DNA of 60,888 bases from Clostridia bacterium (GCA_017470645.1 JAFUYJ010000042.1:1-60888); one strand, 5' to 3'; numbered from the stretch's first letter, positions 9,096 through 18,316 are shown. Translations and numbers: made by a program. Notes: generated from the sequence alone by a model not told the origin.

Positions 9096-9566
9096 ATGGC
9101 TATAAGAAATATAAGAGAAGATGGCGATGAAATATTAAGGAAAAAATGTAGAACAGTTGAAATAGTAGATGATAAAATAAAGCAATTAGTAGATGATATG
9201 CTTGAAACAATGTATAAATATAATGGGGTTGGTTTAGCTGCTCCTCAAGTGGGAGTACTAAAAAGAGTTGTTGTTATAGATATAGAAGATGACAACGGAC
9301 CATATGTATTTATAAACCCTGAAATATTGAAAGAAAAGGGAGAACAAGAAGTTGATGAAGGGTGCTTAAGTTTCCCGAATCAATTTGCAAAAATAATAAG
9401 ACCAGCTGAAGTTACAGTCAAGGCTTTAGATAAAGAAGGAAAAGAATTTAAATTAAAAGCAAAAGGATTGTTAGCTCAAGCTATATCACATGAAGTAGAC
9501 CATTTAAATGGAATTTTGTTTGTAGATAAAATAATTCCTGGAACACTAGAAGTTATCAAAAATTAA
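9096..9566 (+). CDS. def: Peptide deformylase
   Basis: 156 residues, typical length. It removes the N-formyl group from new proteins. All three active-site motifs are present: [10 protein letters not shown] (about residues 44-53), EGCLSFP with the metal-binding Cys (about 88-94) and HEVDH with the catalytic Glu (about 132-136). It lies between priA and fmt, the usual place for the enzyme that reverses the action of Fmt. Confidence 0.95.
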   Translation: MAIRNIREDGDEILRKKCRTVEIVDDKIKQLVDDMLETMYKYNGVGLAAPQVGVLKRVVVIDIEDDNGPYVFINPEILKEKGEQEVDEGCLSFPNQFAKIIRPAEVTVKALDKEGKEFKLKAKGLLAQAISHEVDHLNGILFVDKIIPGTLEVIKN

Positions 9567-9570
9567 AATT

Positions 9571-9613
9571 AGGGACGGAGATTGTTTTAAATTTTTAAAA
9601 TATTCTCCGTCCT
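9571..9613 (+). repeat. GGGACGGAG palindrome between def and fmt
   Basis: AGGACGGAG-type left arm (9571-9580) pairs with CTCCGTCCT (9605-9613) around an AT-rich loop with its own internal pairing. There is no strong T run after it. It resembles other GGGAC hairpins in the window. Confidence 0.6.
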
Positions 9614-9635
9614 AGATTAAAAAGGAGGAGTTAAA

Positions 9636-10622
9636 ATGTTAAATATATTATTTATGGGAACACCAGATTTTGCAAAAGAATCATTAGAAGCGGTATATAA
9701 TGCTGGACATAACATTATTGGAGTTGTAACTAATGTTGACAAACCAAAGGGAAGAGGAATGAAAATGATGGCTTCTCCTGTTAAGGAATTTGCAACAGAA
9801 AAAAATATTCCTGTATACCAACCTGAAAAAGTAAAAAAGAACACTGAATTTATAGAACAAGTAAAAACACTAAATCCGGATGTTATATGTGTTGTAGCTT
9901 ATGGAAAGATTTTACCAAAAGAAATTTTAGATATTCCTCGTCTAGGATGTATAAATGTTCATGGATCATTACTTCCAAAGTATAGAGGAGCTGCACCAAT
10001 TCAATGGGCAGTTTTAAACGGAGATAAAACAACAGGTATAACAACAATGTATATGGGCGAAGGAATGGACACTGGTGACATGATTTTAAAACAAGAAGTA
10101 GAAATATGAGATAATGAAACAACAGGTGAATTATGGGATAGATTATCAAAAATAGGTGGAGACCTATTAGTAAAAACACTAGAACTTGTTGAAAAAGGAA
10201 CAGCTCCAAGAGAAAAACAAGGAGATGATTTTTCATTAGCACCTATGTTAAATAAAGAAATGTCAAAAATTAACTGGGATAATAAAACAGCAGTTGAAAT
10301 AAAAAACTTAGTAAGAGGGTTAAACCCAATTATGGGTGCATACAGCTTCTTAGAAGGAAAGAAAATTAAGTTCTGGAAAGTAGAAAGTCTAACTGACGAA
10401 GAGTTATTTACACAATTTCCAGATTTAAGAGAATTTACAGCAAAATTTTATGAATTATCACCAGGAACAATTTTATTTTCAGACCCTAAAGTTGGTTTAT
10501 ATATAAAAACAATAGACGGAAATATAAAAGTAATAGAAATTCAAGGTGAAAATGCAAAAAGGATGAACGTAGAAGATTTTTTAAGAGGAAATCAATTATA
10601 TGCATGCAGCGTCTTTGAATAA
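9636..10622 (+). CDS. fmt: Methionyl-tRNA formyltransferase interrupted by one in-frame TGA
   Basis: The full frame gives 328 sense codons plus one internal TGA (10107-10109). It formylates initiator Met-tRNA. The N-terminal part contains HGSLLPKYRGAAPIQWA with the catalytic His and the DTGD motif. The TGA falls just after EVEI and before DNETTGELWDRLS, a surface-loop position in this family. The downstream half is intact in the same frame to a TAA. Either it is a genuine nonsense change (pseudogene or sequence error) or the TGA is read through. GGA would need only one base change; I cannot tell which residue belongs there. Formylation is expected because def is intact. Confidence 0.85.
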
Positions 10623-10635
10623 AAAGTGTGCGAAT

Positions 10636-10674
10636 ATTACAAAAATATTACAAAAAAATTACAACCGTATTACA
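10636..10674 (+). repeat. Four ATTACA direct repeats with exact 11-bp phasing
   Basis: ATTACA occurs at 10636, 10647, 10658 and 10669, each exactly 11 bp apart, upstream of the promoter of the TasA-like operon. Consecutive sites would lie on the same face of the helix, which suggests an operator for a cooperatively binding regulator. Confidence 0.7.
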
Positions 10675-10688
10675 TTTTTCATAAACTA

Positions 10689-10716
10689 TTGTTATTTTTT
10701 GGAAATATGATAAAAT
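10689..10716 (+). promoter_or_regulatory. Promoter of the TasA-like / sipW operon
   Basis: TTGTTA (10689-10694), a 16-bp spacer and TAAAAT (10711-10716). The -35 begins 15 bases after the end of the last ATTACA repeat, so a bound regulator would sit directly upstream. Confidence 0.55.
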
Positions 10717-10742
10717 AATATTGGAAAATACCTTTAGGGAGG

Positions 10743-11264
10743 ATGAAGTTTATGAGTACAAGAAAAAGCAATAAAAATATAATATTACTTATTTTATTAT
10801 TAGTGGTAGTTGGAATGGCAGTAGGATACGCTGCATTATCACAAGCCTTAGTTATTAATGGAACTGCAAACATTACCGCAGAGTGGAAAATTATGATTAC
10901 AGACATAAAAGAAGGACAAATGTCAGGAGCAGAAAGCAAAACATCACCTTCATATACATCAACAACAGCAACATTTGATGTAAATTTATTATATCCAGGA
11001 GCAACAGCTCAATATGTAGTAACAGTTGCAAATCAAGGAAGTATAAATGCTAAATTAATAAGTGTTGATGGGCTTGACTCAGCAAATAAAGCTGCACCAT
11101 CAGATATAACATATTCAATAAACGCTAAATCAGACGACACTTTAGGTTCAGGAGACACAAAAGATTATATTATAACTGTAACTTGGAATGCAGACGCAAC
11201 AGAATTAACACAAACAAAATCAAAAACTGCAACAATTACATTAAATTACGAACAAGCAGAGTAA
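10743..11264 (+). CDS. TasA/camelysin-like secreted matrix protein
   Basis: 173 residues (the ATG at 10752 also fits, behind AGGGAGGATG). A basic N-terminus and long hydrophobic signal segment (about residues 13-37) end near YAALSQALVINGTA, the style of cleavage site used by SipW-type signal peptidases. The mature part is a beta-rich domain (about 38-173), Ser/Thr-rich and without cysteines. This fits the TasA/camelysin family of fibre-forming extracellular proteins. The sipW-type gene three positions down supports it. A 12-bp hairpin after the stop may leave this first gene as the most abundant message. Confidence 0.75.
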   Translation: MKFMSTRKSNKNIILLILLLVVVGMAVGYAALSQALVINGTANITAEWKIMITDIKEGQMSGAESKTSPSYTSTTATFDVNLLYPGATAQYVVTVANQGSINAKLISVDGLDSANKAAPSDITYSINAKSDDTLGSGDTKDYIITVTWNADATELTQTKSKTATITLNYEQAE

Positions 11265-11275
11265 TATCAAAATAA

Positions 11276-11311
11276 AAAGTACTATTTGCAGTAATTTGGA
11301 AATAGTACTTT
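11276..11311 (+). terminator. Intra-operon hairpin (attenuator or mRNA stabiliser)
   Basis: A perfect 12-bp stem, AAAGTACTATTT / AAATAGTACTTT, with a 12-nt loop. Only a weak T stretch follows, so partial termination or 3'-end protection is more likely than full stop. Confidence 0.65.
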
Positions 11312-11332
11312 ATTTGTATTATAGGAGTTCTT

Positions 11333-11848
11333 ATGCGAAGAAGAAAATTTGAAAAATTAAATTTAAAAGTGGTAGCGACAGTAATATTGATATTGTTTTT
11401 TATAACTATAAGCATAGGCTATTCATATTTAAAACAACAACTAAATATTTATGGAAAATCTACAAAGATTGCACAAAAAGTTGAAAATAGCGAAGATGGA
11501 TATAGTACGTATACATGGCAGATTAATAATTATGAAAAAATAGAAGGAACAGATTATACAGAATATGATATTAGCCTAAAAGTAATAAATATGGATAGTG
11601 ATATTTCATCATGGGTAATCTCATTTGATGTTCCAAATGGTTATAATGATGAAATGTCAAATGTACCAAATGCTTCATCAAAAAAATATGATAATGGATG
11701 TTTAACCTTATATGCTAAAGATGAAAATAGATATATTTCAAAAGGAAATAGTTTAAATATAAAAATGAAATTGGCTTTTAAAGATGGAAGTAAAGTTAGC
11801 TTAAATAATTTATCGTTAAACGGAAAACAAGCTTCAAACAGTAAATAA
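11333..11848 (+). CDS. Secreted protein with a carbohydrate-binding-like beta domain
   Basis: 171 residues. A basic start (MRRRKFEK) and hydrophobic segment (about 11-31) form a signal or anchor. The rest contains a WVISFDVPNGYND...SKKYDNGCLTLYAKD pattern, like the conserved Trp and beta strands of cellulose-binding (CBM2-like) modules found in proteins of TasA/sipW loci. It is probably exported and processed by the SipW-type peptidase encoded next. The CBM assignment rests on pattern only, and the ligand is unknown. Confidence 0.6.
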   Translation: MRRRKFEKLNLKVVATVILILFFITISIGYSYLKQQLNIYGKSTKIAQKVENSEDGYSTYTWQINNYEKIEGTDYTEYDISLKVINMDSDISSWVISFDVPNGYNDEMSNVPNASSKKYDNGCLTLYAKDENRYISKGNSLNIKMKLAFKDGSKVSLNNLSLNGKQASNSK

Positions 11849-11877
11849 ACTAATGAAAAAGGAGTTTTCATACAAGA

Positions 11878-13060
11878 ATGAATAAAGAAAATAGAACTAT
11901 AATATTGTATGTGGCAGTATTATGTATAATTCTAATAGGCTGCTTAACATTAACAGTTTTTGTTGTACCAAGCTTTTTTCAAGAATCAACAAGAATAGTT
12001 ACAATGATTATATGGATAGCTCTTACAATAATTTTCATTCCAATAGAAAATGACCATACAAGGTTTAAAGGCAAGAAAGAAAAAATAAAAACAACATTGA
12101 TAATAGTTATAATTTATTATATCTTGTATTTTCTATTAGGATTAGTGTTAGGTTACAAAAAGAGCCCGTATGGTAGAAGCTTTTTTGTTATAATAAAAAA
12201 CTTATTCTACATAGTTGGGCTAATAGCAATGCAGGATTATGTAAGAACTAAAGTAATGAATAATCAAAGGAAAAAATTAAATTATATATTATTTACTTTT
12301 ATATTTGTATTATTAAGACTTGATTATTCTGAAGGAATTGCGGTTTTCTCATCTGGAGAAAAGATATTTGAATATTTCGCATCAGTAATAATGCCTGAAA
12401 TAGCAAAAGGATGCGTATGTAGTTATTTAGCTATTTCCGGTGGTGTTGGATTAGTATATGCATATTCAATACCAGTAGCGTTATTTCAAGTATTATCACC
12501 AGTATTTCCAGACTTAGACTGGTTCTTAAAATCAATATTTGATATTTTAATATCGCTTATATTATTTTTATACAATAATTATGAACATACAATCAAAACA
12601 ACGAGAATGACAAGAAAAGAAAAGAAAAAAATTAATCCAGTAAAAAAGATTCCAGCAATTTTTGCACTTTTATTTGTAGCAGCATTTATTGCAGGATTTC
12701 TTCCAGCAAAGCCTGTTGCAATCATGTCGTACAGCATGGTTCCAACTTTTAGTAGAGGAGCAGTAGTAATTTCAGTGAAAACAAATCAGAAAGATTTGGA
12801 AAAACTAAAAGTTGGAGATATACTACACTATAAATCTGAAAACGGAGAAGTAATACATAGAATAGTAGAAATTCAAAAAGACGAAGATGGCAATCTTTTA
12901 TTTAAAACACAAGGGGATAATAATGGATCAGCAGATAGTAAACTTGTTGAAGAGGAACAAGTGATTCGGAAGAATAAAAATGTATGTGCCATACTTAGGT
13001 TATCCATCAGTATGGTTTAGTGAAAAAATATTAGGTGCAAAATCTTTTATAACAATATAA
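11878..13060 (+). CDS. sipW: SipW-type signal peptidase I with N-terminal membrane domain, read through a +1 frameshift
   Basis: 393 residues when joined. The first 260 or so form a multi-helix membrane domain not seen in plain SipW. The catalytic part follows a further helix (about 259-276): SYSMVP with the nucleophilic Ser, then VIHRIV with the His typical of SipW (ER-type) peptidases in place of Lys, and QGDNN. At 12967 the zero frame reads ATT CGG AAG and would end in an unrelated tail at 13020. Skipping the C gives G-R-I-K-M-YVPYLGYPSVWFSEKI, the conserved SipW ending, stopping with TAA at 13058-13060. The length from start to true stop is one base over a multiple of three. It probably processes the two upstream secreted proteins. 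Confidence 0.85.
12967..12970 (+). other. sipW: CGG-A +1 recoding site in sipW
   Basis: The zero frame reads GTG ATT CGG AAG; the conserved protein continues GTG-ATT-(C)-GGA-AGA-ATA (V-I-G-R-I), about 30 codons before the true stop. Confidence 0.85.
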
Positions 13061-13087
13061 TTAGTTAACCAAAGAAGAGGTGTAAAT

Positions 13088-14137
13088 ATGGAAAAAGATT
13101 TAAATAAGAATAGAACAAAAAATGTATTAAGAAATATTTGTATAAGTACTATTTTATTATTTGTTGGAATTATACTTATATTTAAATCATTTAAAGTGGA
13201 ACAAGGAACGAAAAATGTTTTATATTCTTATAATATAAATAGAAACGTGAATTATACAGTTCAACTAAACGAGAATGAATTCTTTCCTAATCAAGCGTTG
13301 GAAATGAATAAAACATACATTTCAAGCCTGGTAAATAAAATAAATATGGATTTTACGTACACATTAGCAGGAAATAAAAAGGCAAAAACAAAATATACAT
13401 ATCAAGTTGTCGCAGTAACAGACGTAAAATACGCAAGTACATCAAGTGATAAACAGGACTCTATATGGTCAAAACAATATGTATTAGTTGAGCAAAAAGA
13501 AGTAGAAGTAAATGCATCAAGTTTTAACATATCTGAAAACTTTGATGTAGATTTTGCAACTTATAACGAAGAAGTAAAAAACTTCAAGGAACAATTACGT
13601 ATGCCAGTTAAAGCAAATTTACAAGTAAAGCTTATTGTAAGAAGTAATATGGAAGTTGCAGGAGTTGAAAAACCAGTTATAGAAAGTTCAATTATGAATT
13701 TAGATATGGATTTGGCACAAGATGTATTTTCAATTGAAAAAGAATTTGATAATTCAGAATCAAAAGAGATTTTTGAAACTACAGAAACGAACAAGAAGAT
13801 AAACATACCATTTATGGTAATTGGTGCTATTTTAATAGTTGCAGCTATTTTAATTATGCTAGACAGTATCAGAAAATCTATCAAATTCAGCAAGAAGAGT
13901 GATTATGCAATAGCTTTAAATAGAATTTTGAAGAATTATGGAGACATTGTTGCAGAAATTGTTAGTCCTGTAGAAATTGATAATTTAAATGTTATCGAAG
14001 TAAAAAACTTTGATCAATTATTAGATATTGAAGAAGAAGTAAGAATGCCTATTTTGTTCTATGAAACAATTCCAGACGAACAAGGTGAATTCATTATTGT
14101 TTGCGATAGTATGGCTTATAGATATGTTATTGGGTAA
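13088..14137 (+). CDS. DUF5305-type membrane protein of the sipW locus
   Basis: 349 residues. One transmembrane helix near the N-terminus (about 19-36), an extracytoplasmic beta-rich domain of about 200 residues containing NVNYTVQL, a second helix (about 238-258) and a cytoplasmic C-terminal domain of about 90 residues. This matches DUF5305-type proteins that accompany signal peptidases and TasA-like genes in Firmicutes and archaea. It follows sipW by 27 bases. The function is unknown; a role in assembling or handling the secreted proteins is inferred from context. Confidence 0.65.
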   Translation: MEKDLNKNRTKNVLRNICISTILLFVGIILIFKSFKVEQGTKNVLYSYNINRNVNYTVQLNENEFFPNQALEMNKTYISSLVNKINMDFTYTLAGNKKAKTKYTYQVVAVTDVKYASTSSDKQDSIWSKQYVLVEQKEVEVNASSFNISENFDVDFATYNEEVKNFKEQLRMPVKANLQVKLIVRSNMEVAGVEKPVIESSIMNLDMDLAQDVFSIEKEFDNSESKEIFETTETNKKINIPFMVIGAILIVAAILIMLDSIRKSIKFSKKSDYAIALNRILKNYGDIVAEIVSPVEIDNLNVIEVKNFDQLLDIEEEVRMPILFYETIPDEQGEFIIVCDSMAYRYVIG

Positions 14138-14258
14138 TTTTTGATATGAACGTAAAATTATCATCAAAATTTGCTCTGAAGGGTTGTAAAAAACGATAAA
14201 AATTGATATACTTATTCAAGTTAAATATTAAATCTTTTACATACAAGGAGGTATATGA

Positions 14259-14747
14259 ATGGAAGATAATAATATTACCGAGGAAATGGTTAATGAAATT
14301 GTACCAGATACAAATGTAACAGAAACAAATATTCCAGATGCAGGTGTACAAGCTGTGGAAAACACTACCGAAGAAATCAGTTTAGGAAACAATAATGCAA
14401 TCAAAATTGCAGATGATGTTGTTGCAGTAATAGCAGGTGTGGCTGTATCAGAAATTCCTGGTGTTGCAAACATGGCAGGAGGATTTGCTGGTGGAATAAC
14501 AGAGGTTCTTAGCGGAAAGAAAAACATGGCAAAAGGTATTAAGGTTGATATAATAAATGAAAAAGAGACAAAAATTGATGTTAATATTATAGTTGAATAT
14601 GGAACGAGAATTCCTAACGTAGCATACGAAATACAAACTAAGGTAAAGAAGGCAGTTGAAACTATGACAGGTCTAAAAGTTCTTGAAGTAAATGTACATG
14701 TTCAAGGTGTTAATATTAATAATGAAAATAAAAATATTGAACAATAA
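14259..14747 (+). CDS. Asp23/Gls24-family envelope stress protein
   Basis: 162 residues. An acidic N-terminal tail (about 1-45) precedes the Asp23 domain (about 46-155): IADDVVAVIAGVAVSEIPGV, the GGITEVL segment and the characteristic VNIIVEYG and VNVHVQGV strands. Asp23 proteins form a layer under the membrane, held by AmaP, which is encoded just downstream. Confidence 0.88.
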   Translation: MEDNNITEEMVNEIVPDTNVTETNIPDAGVQAVENTTEEISLGNNNAIKIADDVVAVIAGVAVSEIPGVANMAGGFAGGITEVLSGKKNMAKGIKVDIINEKETKIDVNIIVEYGTRIPNVAYEIQTKVKKAVETMTGLKVLEVNVHVQGVNINNENKNIEQ

Positions 14748-14760
14748 AAATTTAAAATTC

Positions 14761-14830
14761 AATTAAAGCATTAGTAGTGTGCTTTAATTATAAAAAAGCA
14801 CGAACGTTCAATATGTCGTGCTTTTTTTGT
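14761..14830 (+). terminator. Two hairpins after the Asp23 gene, the second a strong terminator
   Basis: The first pairs TTAAAGCA with TGCTTTAA. The second pairs AAAAAAGCACG with CGTGCTTTTTT (14793-14830) and ends in a T run. It probably lowers amaP expression relative to asp23. Confidence 0.75.
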
Positions 14831-14861
14831 TAAATAAGCACATCCAAAAGGAGGAATAAAT

Positions 14862-15548
14862 ATGAAATTTTTAGAAAGATTAGCTTTAGTATTGTTTTCA
14901 ATAATTATGCTATGTTTATCTGTAATTAGTTGTTTAGTTATTTTTGATATAGTCGAGTTAAAAACTATATACAATTTTCTAGATGATTTAATTACAAATC
15001 AAACAGCATGTAGAATTATACTAGGGTCATGTGTAGTTGCTGTTTTATTGGCTATTAAAGCATTGTTTTTCCCAACCAAAATTAATAAAAGACAGGAAAT
15101 TAAAACAGGGGTATTGTTAGAAAACAAAGATGGAAGACTTCTAATTTCAAGAGATACAATAGAAAATTTAATCAACAGTGTTGTTAAAAGTTTTGATCAA
15201 GCAGTTGATGTTCAAACAAAAGTTAATTTAGATGCAGAAAATAATATAACAGTGTATGTAAGTTTATTGGTGAAAGAGGAATCTGTTATAAAGGAACTAT
15301 CTTCAAATATACAAAACAAAATAAAAGATACAATTAAAAGAAGCACAGATTTAAATGTAAGTCAGGTAAATATTAATGTAAAAGATATTGAAAACAATAA
15401 AAATGGTAAAAATGTTAATGTAAAAACAAACACGGAATCAAAAATAAAAGTAAACGATATTAAGACAAATGAAAACCAAACTAAAGATAACCAAGTGGTA
15501 TCAAATTTAGACGAAAATACAAAGGAAAGTGCACAACCAATAAACTAG
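14862..15548 (+). CDS. amaP: Alkaline shock membrane anchor protein AmaP
   Basis: 228 residues. Two transmembrane helices (about 8-31 and 49-67) are separated by a short loop. A cytoplasmic Asp23-like domain follows (about 75-175: LLISRDTIENLINSVVKSF, VYVSLLVKEES). The Lys/Asn-rich tail is low complexity. It recruits Asp23 to the membrane. RBS AAAGGAGGAA precedes the ATG. Confidence 0.85.
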   Translation: MKFLERLALVLFSIIMLCLSVISCLVIFDIVELKTIYNFLDDLITNQTACRIILGSCVVAVLLAIKALFFPTKINKRQEIKTGVLLENKDGRLLISRDTIENLINSVVKSFDQAVDVQTKVNLDAENNITVYVSLLVKEESVIKELSSNIQNKIKDTIKRSTDLNVSQVNINVKDIENNKNGKNVNVKTNTESKIKVNDIKTNENQTKDNQVVSNLDENTKESAQPIN

Positions 15549-15579
15549 AAGACTGTGCAAGAAAATATGGTAGCAAAAA

Positions 15580-15813
15580 GTGTTAAATAGGAGGTTTAAA
15601 TTTATGAATGATAATAATGAAAACAATTTTTTTGTTAAAAATTTAGGGGCAATAATAGGAATCATAATTGCCTTAATCCTTGCTTGTACAAGCTTGTATA
15701 GAATTGTCATAGCAATAGTAGCTATGTTTGTAGGCGCTTATATAGGAAGATATTTACAATATAATAAAGAAGAAGCAAAAGATAAAGTAAAAAAATTTAT
15801 AGATAAATTATAG
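15580..15813 (+). CDS. Small DUF2273-type membrane protein
   Basis: Up to 77 residues. The ATG at 15604 behind TAGGAGG is the likelier start, giving 69 residues. Two transmembrane helices (about 20-55 of the short form), a GRYLQ turn and a Lys-rich amphipathic tail. DUF2273 genes lie between amaP and nusB or near asp23 in many Firmicutes and are thought to belong to the Asp23 membrane complex. Confidence 0.75.
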   Translation: MLNRRFKFMNDNNENNFFVKNLGAIIGIIIALILACTSLYRIVIAIVAMFVGAYIGRYLQYNKEEAKDKVKKFIDKL

Positions 15814-15829
15814 TATTGAATTTAGAAGG

Positions 15830-16252
15830 GTGAAAAAAATGAATAAATCTACAATAAGAGAATTGACTTTTAAACTATTATATAGTTTAGAAGTTCAAAA
15901 AAGTTTTGATGATGAAGATATAGAATTATACTTTGAAGATATAGAATTAGAGTCAAATCAAATAAAAACACAAATAAAAGAAGATGTTAATAGTATTATA
16001 AAAAATAAACAAGAATTAGAGAATCAAATTTCAAATAATTTAAAATCAGACTGGAAAATAGAGCGAATTTCTAAAGTGAATGTTGCTTTGTTAGAACTTG
16101 CAATTTATGAGATGATATATAAAAAAGTTCCATACAAAGTTGTTATAAATGAAGTAGTAGAACTTGCAAAGAAATATGGAGAAGATAGTTCAAGTTCATT
16201 TATAAACGGGGTATTAGCAACTGTTGTAAAAGAAAATAATTTACAAGAATAG
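15830..16252 (+). CDS. nusB: Transcription antitermination factor NusB
   Basis: 140 residues (the ATG at 15839 is an alternative start, closer to the usual length). The all-helical NusB fold is recognisable from [15 protein letters not shown] and the C-terminal [20 protein letters not shown], which contacts S10 and boxA RNA. It supports rRNA operon antitermination. Located between DUF2273 and xseA, the standard Firmicutes order. Confidence 0.9.
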   Translation: MKKMNKSTIRELTFKLLYSLEVQKSFDDEDIELYFEDIELESNQIKTQIKEDVNSIIKNKQELENQISNNLKSDWKIERISKVNVALLELAIYEMIYKKVPYKVVINEVVELAKKYGEDSSSSFINGVLATVVKENNLQE

Positions 16253-16299
16253 TTATAAAACTCTATAAAATTAAGCATAAGAAAAGTGAGGAAATAAGT

Positions 16300-17490
16300 G
16301 TGGAATATAATCCAATTACGGTTACAGATTTAAATCGTTATATTAAAAATAAAGTTGATAATGATGAGTATTTAAACAATGTATTAGTAAAGGGCGAAAT
16401 ATCTAACTTTAAACATCATTATACAGGTCATATGTATTTTACTTTAAAGGATGAAAATTCTTTAATAAAATGTATTATGTTTAAAACATATACTCCTAAT
16501 CTGAAATTTGTTCCTAAGGACGGAATGAAAGTAATGATATTAGGAACGGTTTCTGTTTTTGAAAGAGACGGAGTTTATCAAATTTATTGCAAAGCTATGC
16601 AAGAAGATGGAATGGGAAGCCTTTATACTGCATATGAAGAATTAAAGAATAAACTAGAAAAACAAGGATTGTTTGATGCTAAATATAAAAAGCCTATTCC
16701 AAAATTTCCAAAGAGTATAGGAGTTTTATCTGCAAGCACAGGTTCAGTAATAAGAGATATTATAAATGTTTCTACAAGAAGGAATCCTAATTGTTACATA
16801 AAATTGTTACCCGTTCCTGTTCAAGGAAAGGGCGCCGGAGAGAAAATTGCAGAAGCCATTAAAATCATGAACCAATACAAACTAGCAGATGTAATTATTT
16901 TGGCCCGCGGTGGAGGTTCACTAGAGGATTTGTGGCCATTTAATGAAGAGGTTGTAGCGCATGCAATATTTGAATCTGAACTACCTATAATTTCAGCGGT
17001 AGGGCATGAAACAGATTTTACAATTGCTGATTTTGTAGCAGATTTAAGAGCACCTACACCTTCTGCAGCAGCTGAACTTGCCGTCCCTAACGTAAATGAT
17101 TTGTTATTAGATTTAGAAAAGTATGATAATAGATTTAAGAATTCTTTAAAAAAGAAAATAGAATTGATGAGATTGAGATATGAAAAATGTATGACAAGTA
17201 GAGTTTTTAAAGAACCATTACAAAAAATAAATGAACGTTATATTTCAATCGATATGAAGGTTAAACAAATACAAAACTTAATTACCAACAAGTTAAAAGA
17301 TGATAAAACAAAAATGATTGAATTGATAACGAAATTAGATACGTTAAGTCCGTTAAAAACGCTGGCGAGAGGATATTGTTTAACTACGAATTGTGAGGGG
17401 AAAATTATTAATTCAGTAAAAGGCGTTAAGAAAGATGATGAGTTAATAATCAGATTTCAAGATGGAAGTAGCAATGTAAAAGTAATATAA
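16300..17490 (+). CDS. xseA: Exodeoxyribonuclease VII large subunit
   Basis: 396 residues, from a GTG start behind AAGTGAGGAAATA. An N-terminal OB-fold (about 5-100) binds single-stranded DNA. The catalytic domain (about 120-330) shows GVLSASTGSVIRDI, ARGGGSLEDLW, SAVGHETDFTIAD and LRAPTPSAAAEL. It degrades single-stranded DNA with the XseB small subunit, whose gene follows after one intervening gene. Confidence 0.95.
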   Translation: MEYNPITVTDLNRYIKNKVDNDEYLNNVLVKGEISNFKHHYTGHMYFTLKDENSLIKCIMFKTYTPNLKFVPKDGMKVMILGTVSVFERDGVYQIYCKAMQEDGMGSLYTAYEELKNKLEKQGLFDAKYKKPIPKFPKSIGVLSASTGSVIRDIINVSTRRNPNCYIKLLPVPVQGKGAGEKIAEAIKIMNQYKLADVIILARGGGSLEDLWPFNEEVVAHAIFESELPIISAVGHETDFTIADFVADLRAPTPSAAAELAVPNVNDLLLDLEKYDNRFKNSLKKKIELMRLRYEKCMTSRVFKEPLQKINERYISIDMKVKQIQNLITNKLKDDKTKMIELITKLDTLSPLKTLARGYCLTTNCEGKIINSVKGVKKDDELIIRFQDGSSNVKVI

Positions 17491-17527
17491 AACTAAGGAA
17501 AAATAAATTTGAAAGGAGAAAAAGCTT

Positions 17528-18010
17528 ATGAGTAGACATAGAAAAAAGGATGATTCAACTGATGTATTAAAAGTGTTATTAATAATAGCTGTATTAGCTA
17601 TTGTATGTAGTTTGTTGTTTGGAGGTCAACATTATATAAAAAATAGACAAGAAGTAAATTCTCCAGAAGAAAATAAGCAAAGTAAAAATATGACTAAAAT
17701 AGAAGACGAAAATGAAACACAAAATGTTGTAGAAGAACAAAAAACAGAGGAAACAAAAGAGGAAGAGCCCGAGATAGAAGAACCAAAGGAAGAAACTAAA
17801 GAGGAAGAAGAAAACGAAGAAGTAAGTATTAATGATGATGAAAAAGCTAGAGAATTAGCTAAAAAAGAATATGGAACTGAAGATGGAGTATATTTTATCG
17901 TAGACCAACCTTTAGGAAATGGCGTTTATGCAGTTTCTGTTAGAGATAAAGAAACAACTTCCGCTATAGAGTGGTATACTGTTAATGTAAGAACAGGAAC
18001 AGTTCAATAA
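17528..18010 (+). CDS. Membrane-anchored protein with acidic linker and PepSY-like end
   Basis: 160 residues. One transmembrane helix (about 14-32), an external Glu-rich linker (about 38-105) and a compact C-terminal domain (about 110-160) ending in YTVNVRTGTV, like the last strands of PepSY-type domains. It is inserted between xseA and xseB, which are usually adjacent. RBS GAAAGGAGAA lies before the ATG. Function unknown. Confidence 0.6.
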   Translation: MSRHRKKDDSTDVLKVLLIIAVLAIVCSLLFGGQHYIKNRQEVNSPEENKQSKNMTKIEDENETQNVVEEQKTEETKEEEPEIEEPKEETKEEEENEEVSINDDEKARELAKKEYGTEDGVYFIVDQPLGNGVYAVSVRDKETTSAIEWYTVNVRTGTVQ

Positions 18011-18032
18011 ACAAGAAAGGATTTTAATAAAT

Positions 18033-18257
18033 ATGGGAAAAGAAGAAAATATTAATTTTGAAGAAGCAATGAAAAAACTAGAGGAAATTGCAACTGAACT
18101 TGAAAAAAACGATTTAGACTTAGATTCTTCCGTTTCAAAATTTGAAGAAGGAATGAAGCTATCTAAACAATGCAGTCAAATGCTTGAAGATGCGGAAAAA
18201 AGAATAAGTATTTTACTAAAAACAGATGACGGTGTGGTTGAAGAAAATTTTGAATAG
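18033..18257 (+). CDS. xseB: Exodeoxyribonuclease VII small subunit
   Basis: 74 residues, normal size. The helical-hairpin signature NFEEAMKKLEEIATELE, LDSSVSKFEEGMKLSKQC and the final EKRISIL are all present. It assembles in several copies on XseA. RBS AAGAAAGGA precedes the ATG. Confidence 0.93.
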   Translation: MGKEENINFEEAMKKLEEIATELEKNDLDLDSSVSKFEEGMKLSKQCSQMLEDAEKRISILLKTDDGVVEENFE

Positions 18258-18316
18258 TGTTTTTATGAATCTATTTATTATTAAACTATAATTCAAAAAA
18301 TAGGGAGGATGTAGGT

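Noticed and set aside
10107..10109. Genome-wide reassignment of TGA to Gly or Trp, or selenocysteine in fmt
   Set aside because: TGA ends rimM, only one internal TGA was found, and Fmt has no selenoprotein relatives. A single mutation or readthrough is simpler.
14127..14351. Minus-strand ORFs between the DUF5305 and Asp23 genes
   Set aside because: No RBS, unusual composition, and overlap with clear genes on the plus strand.
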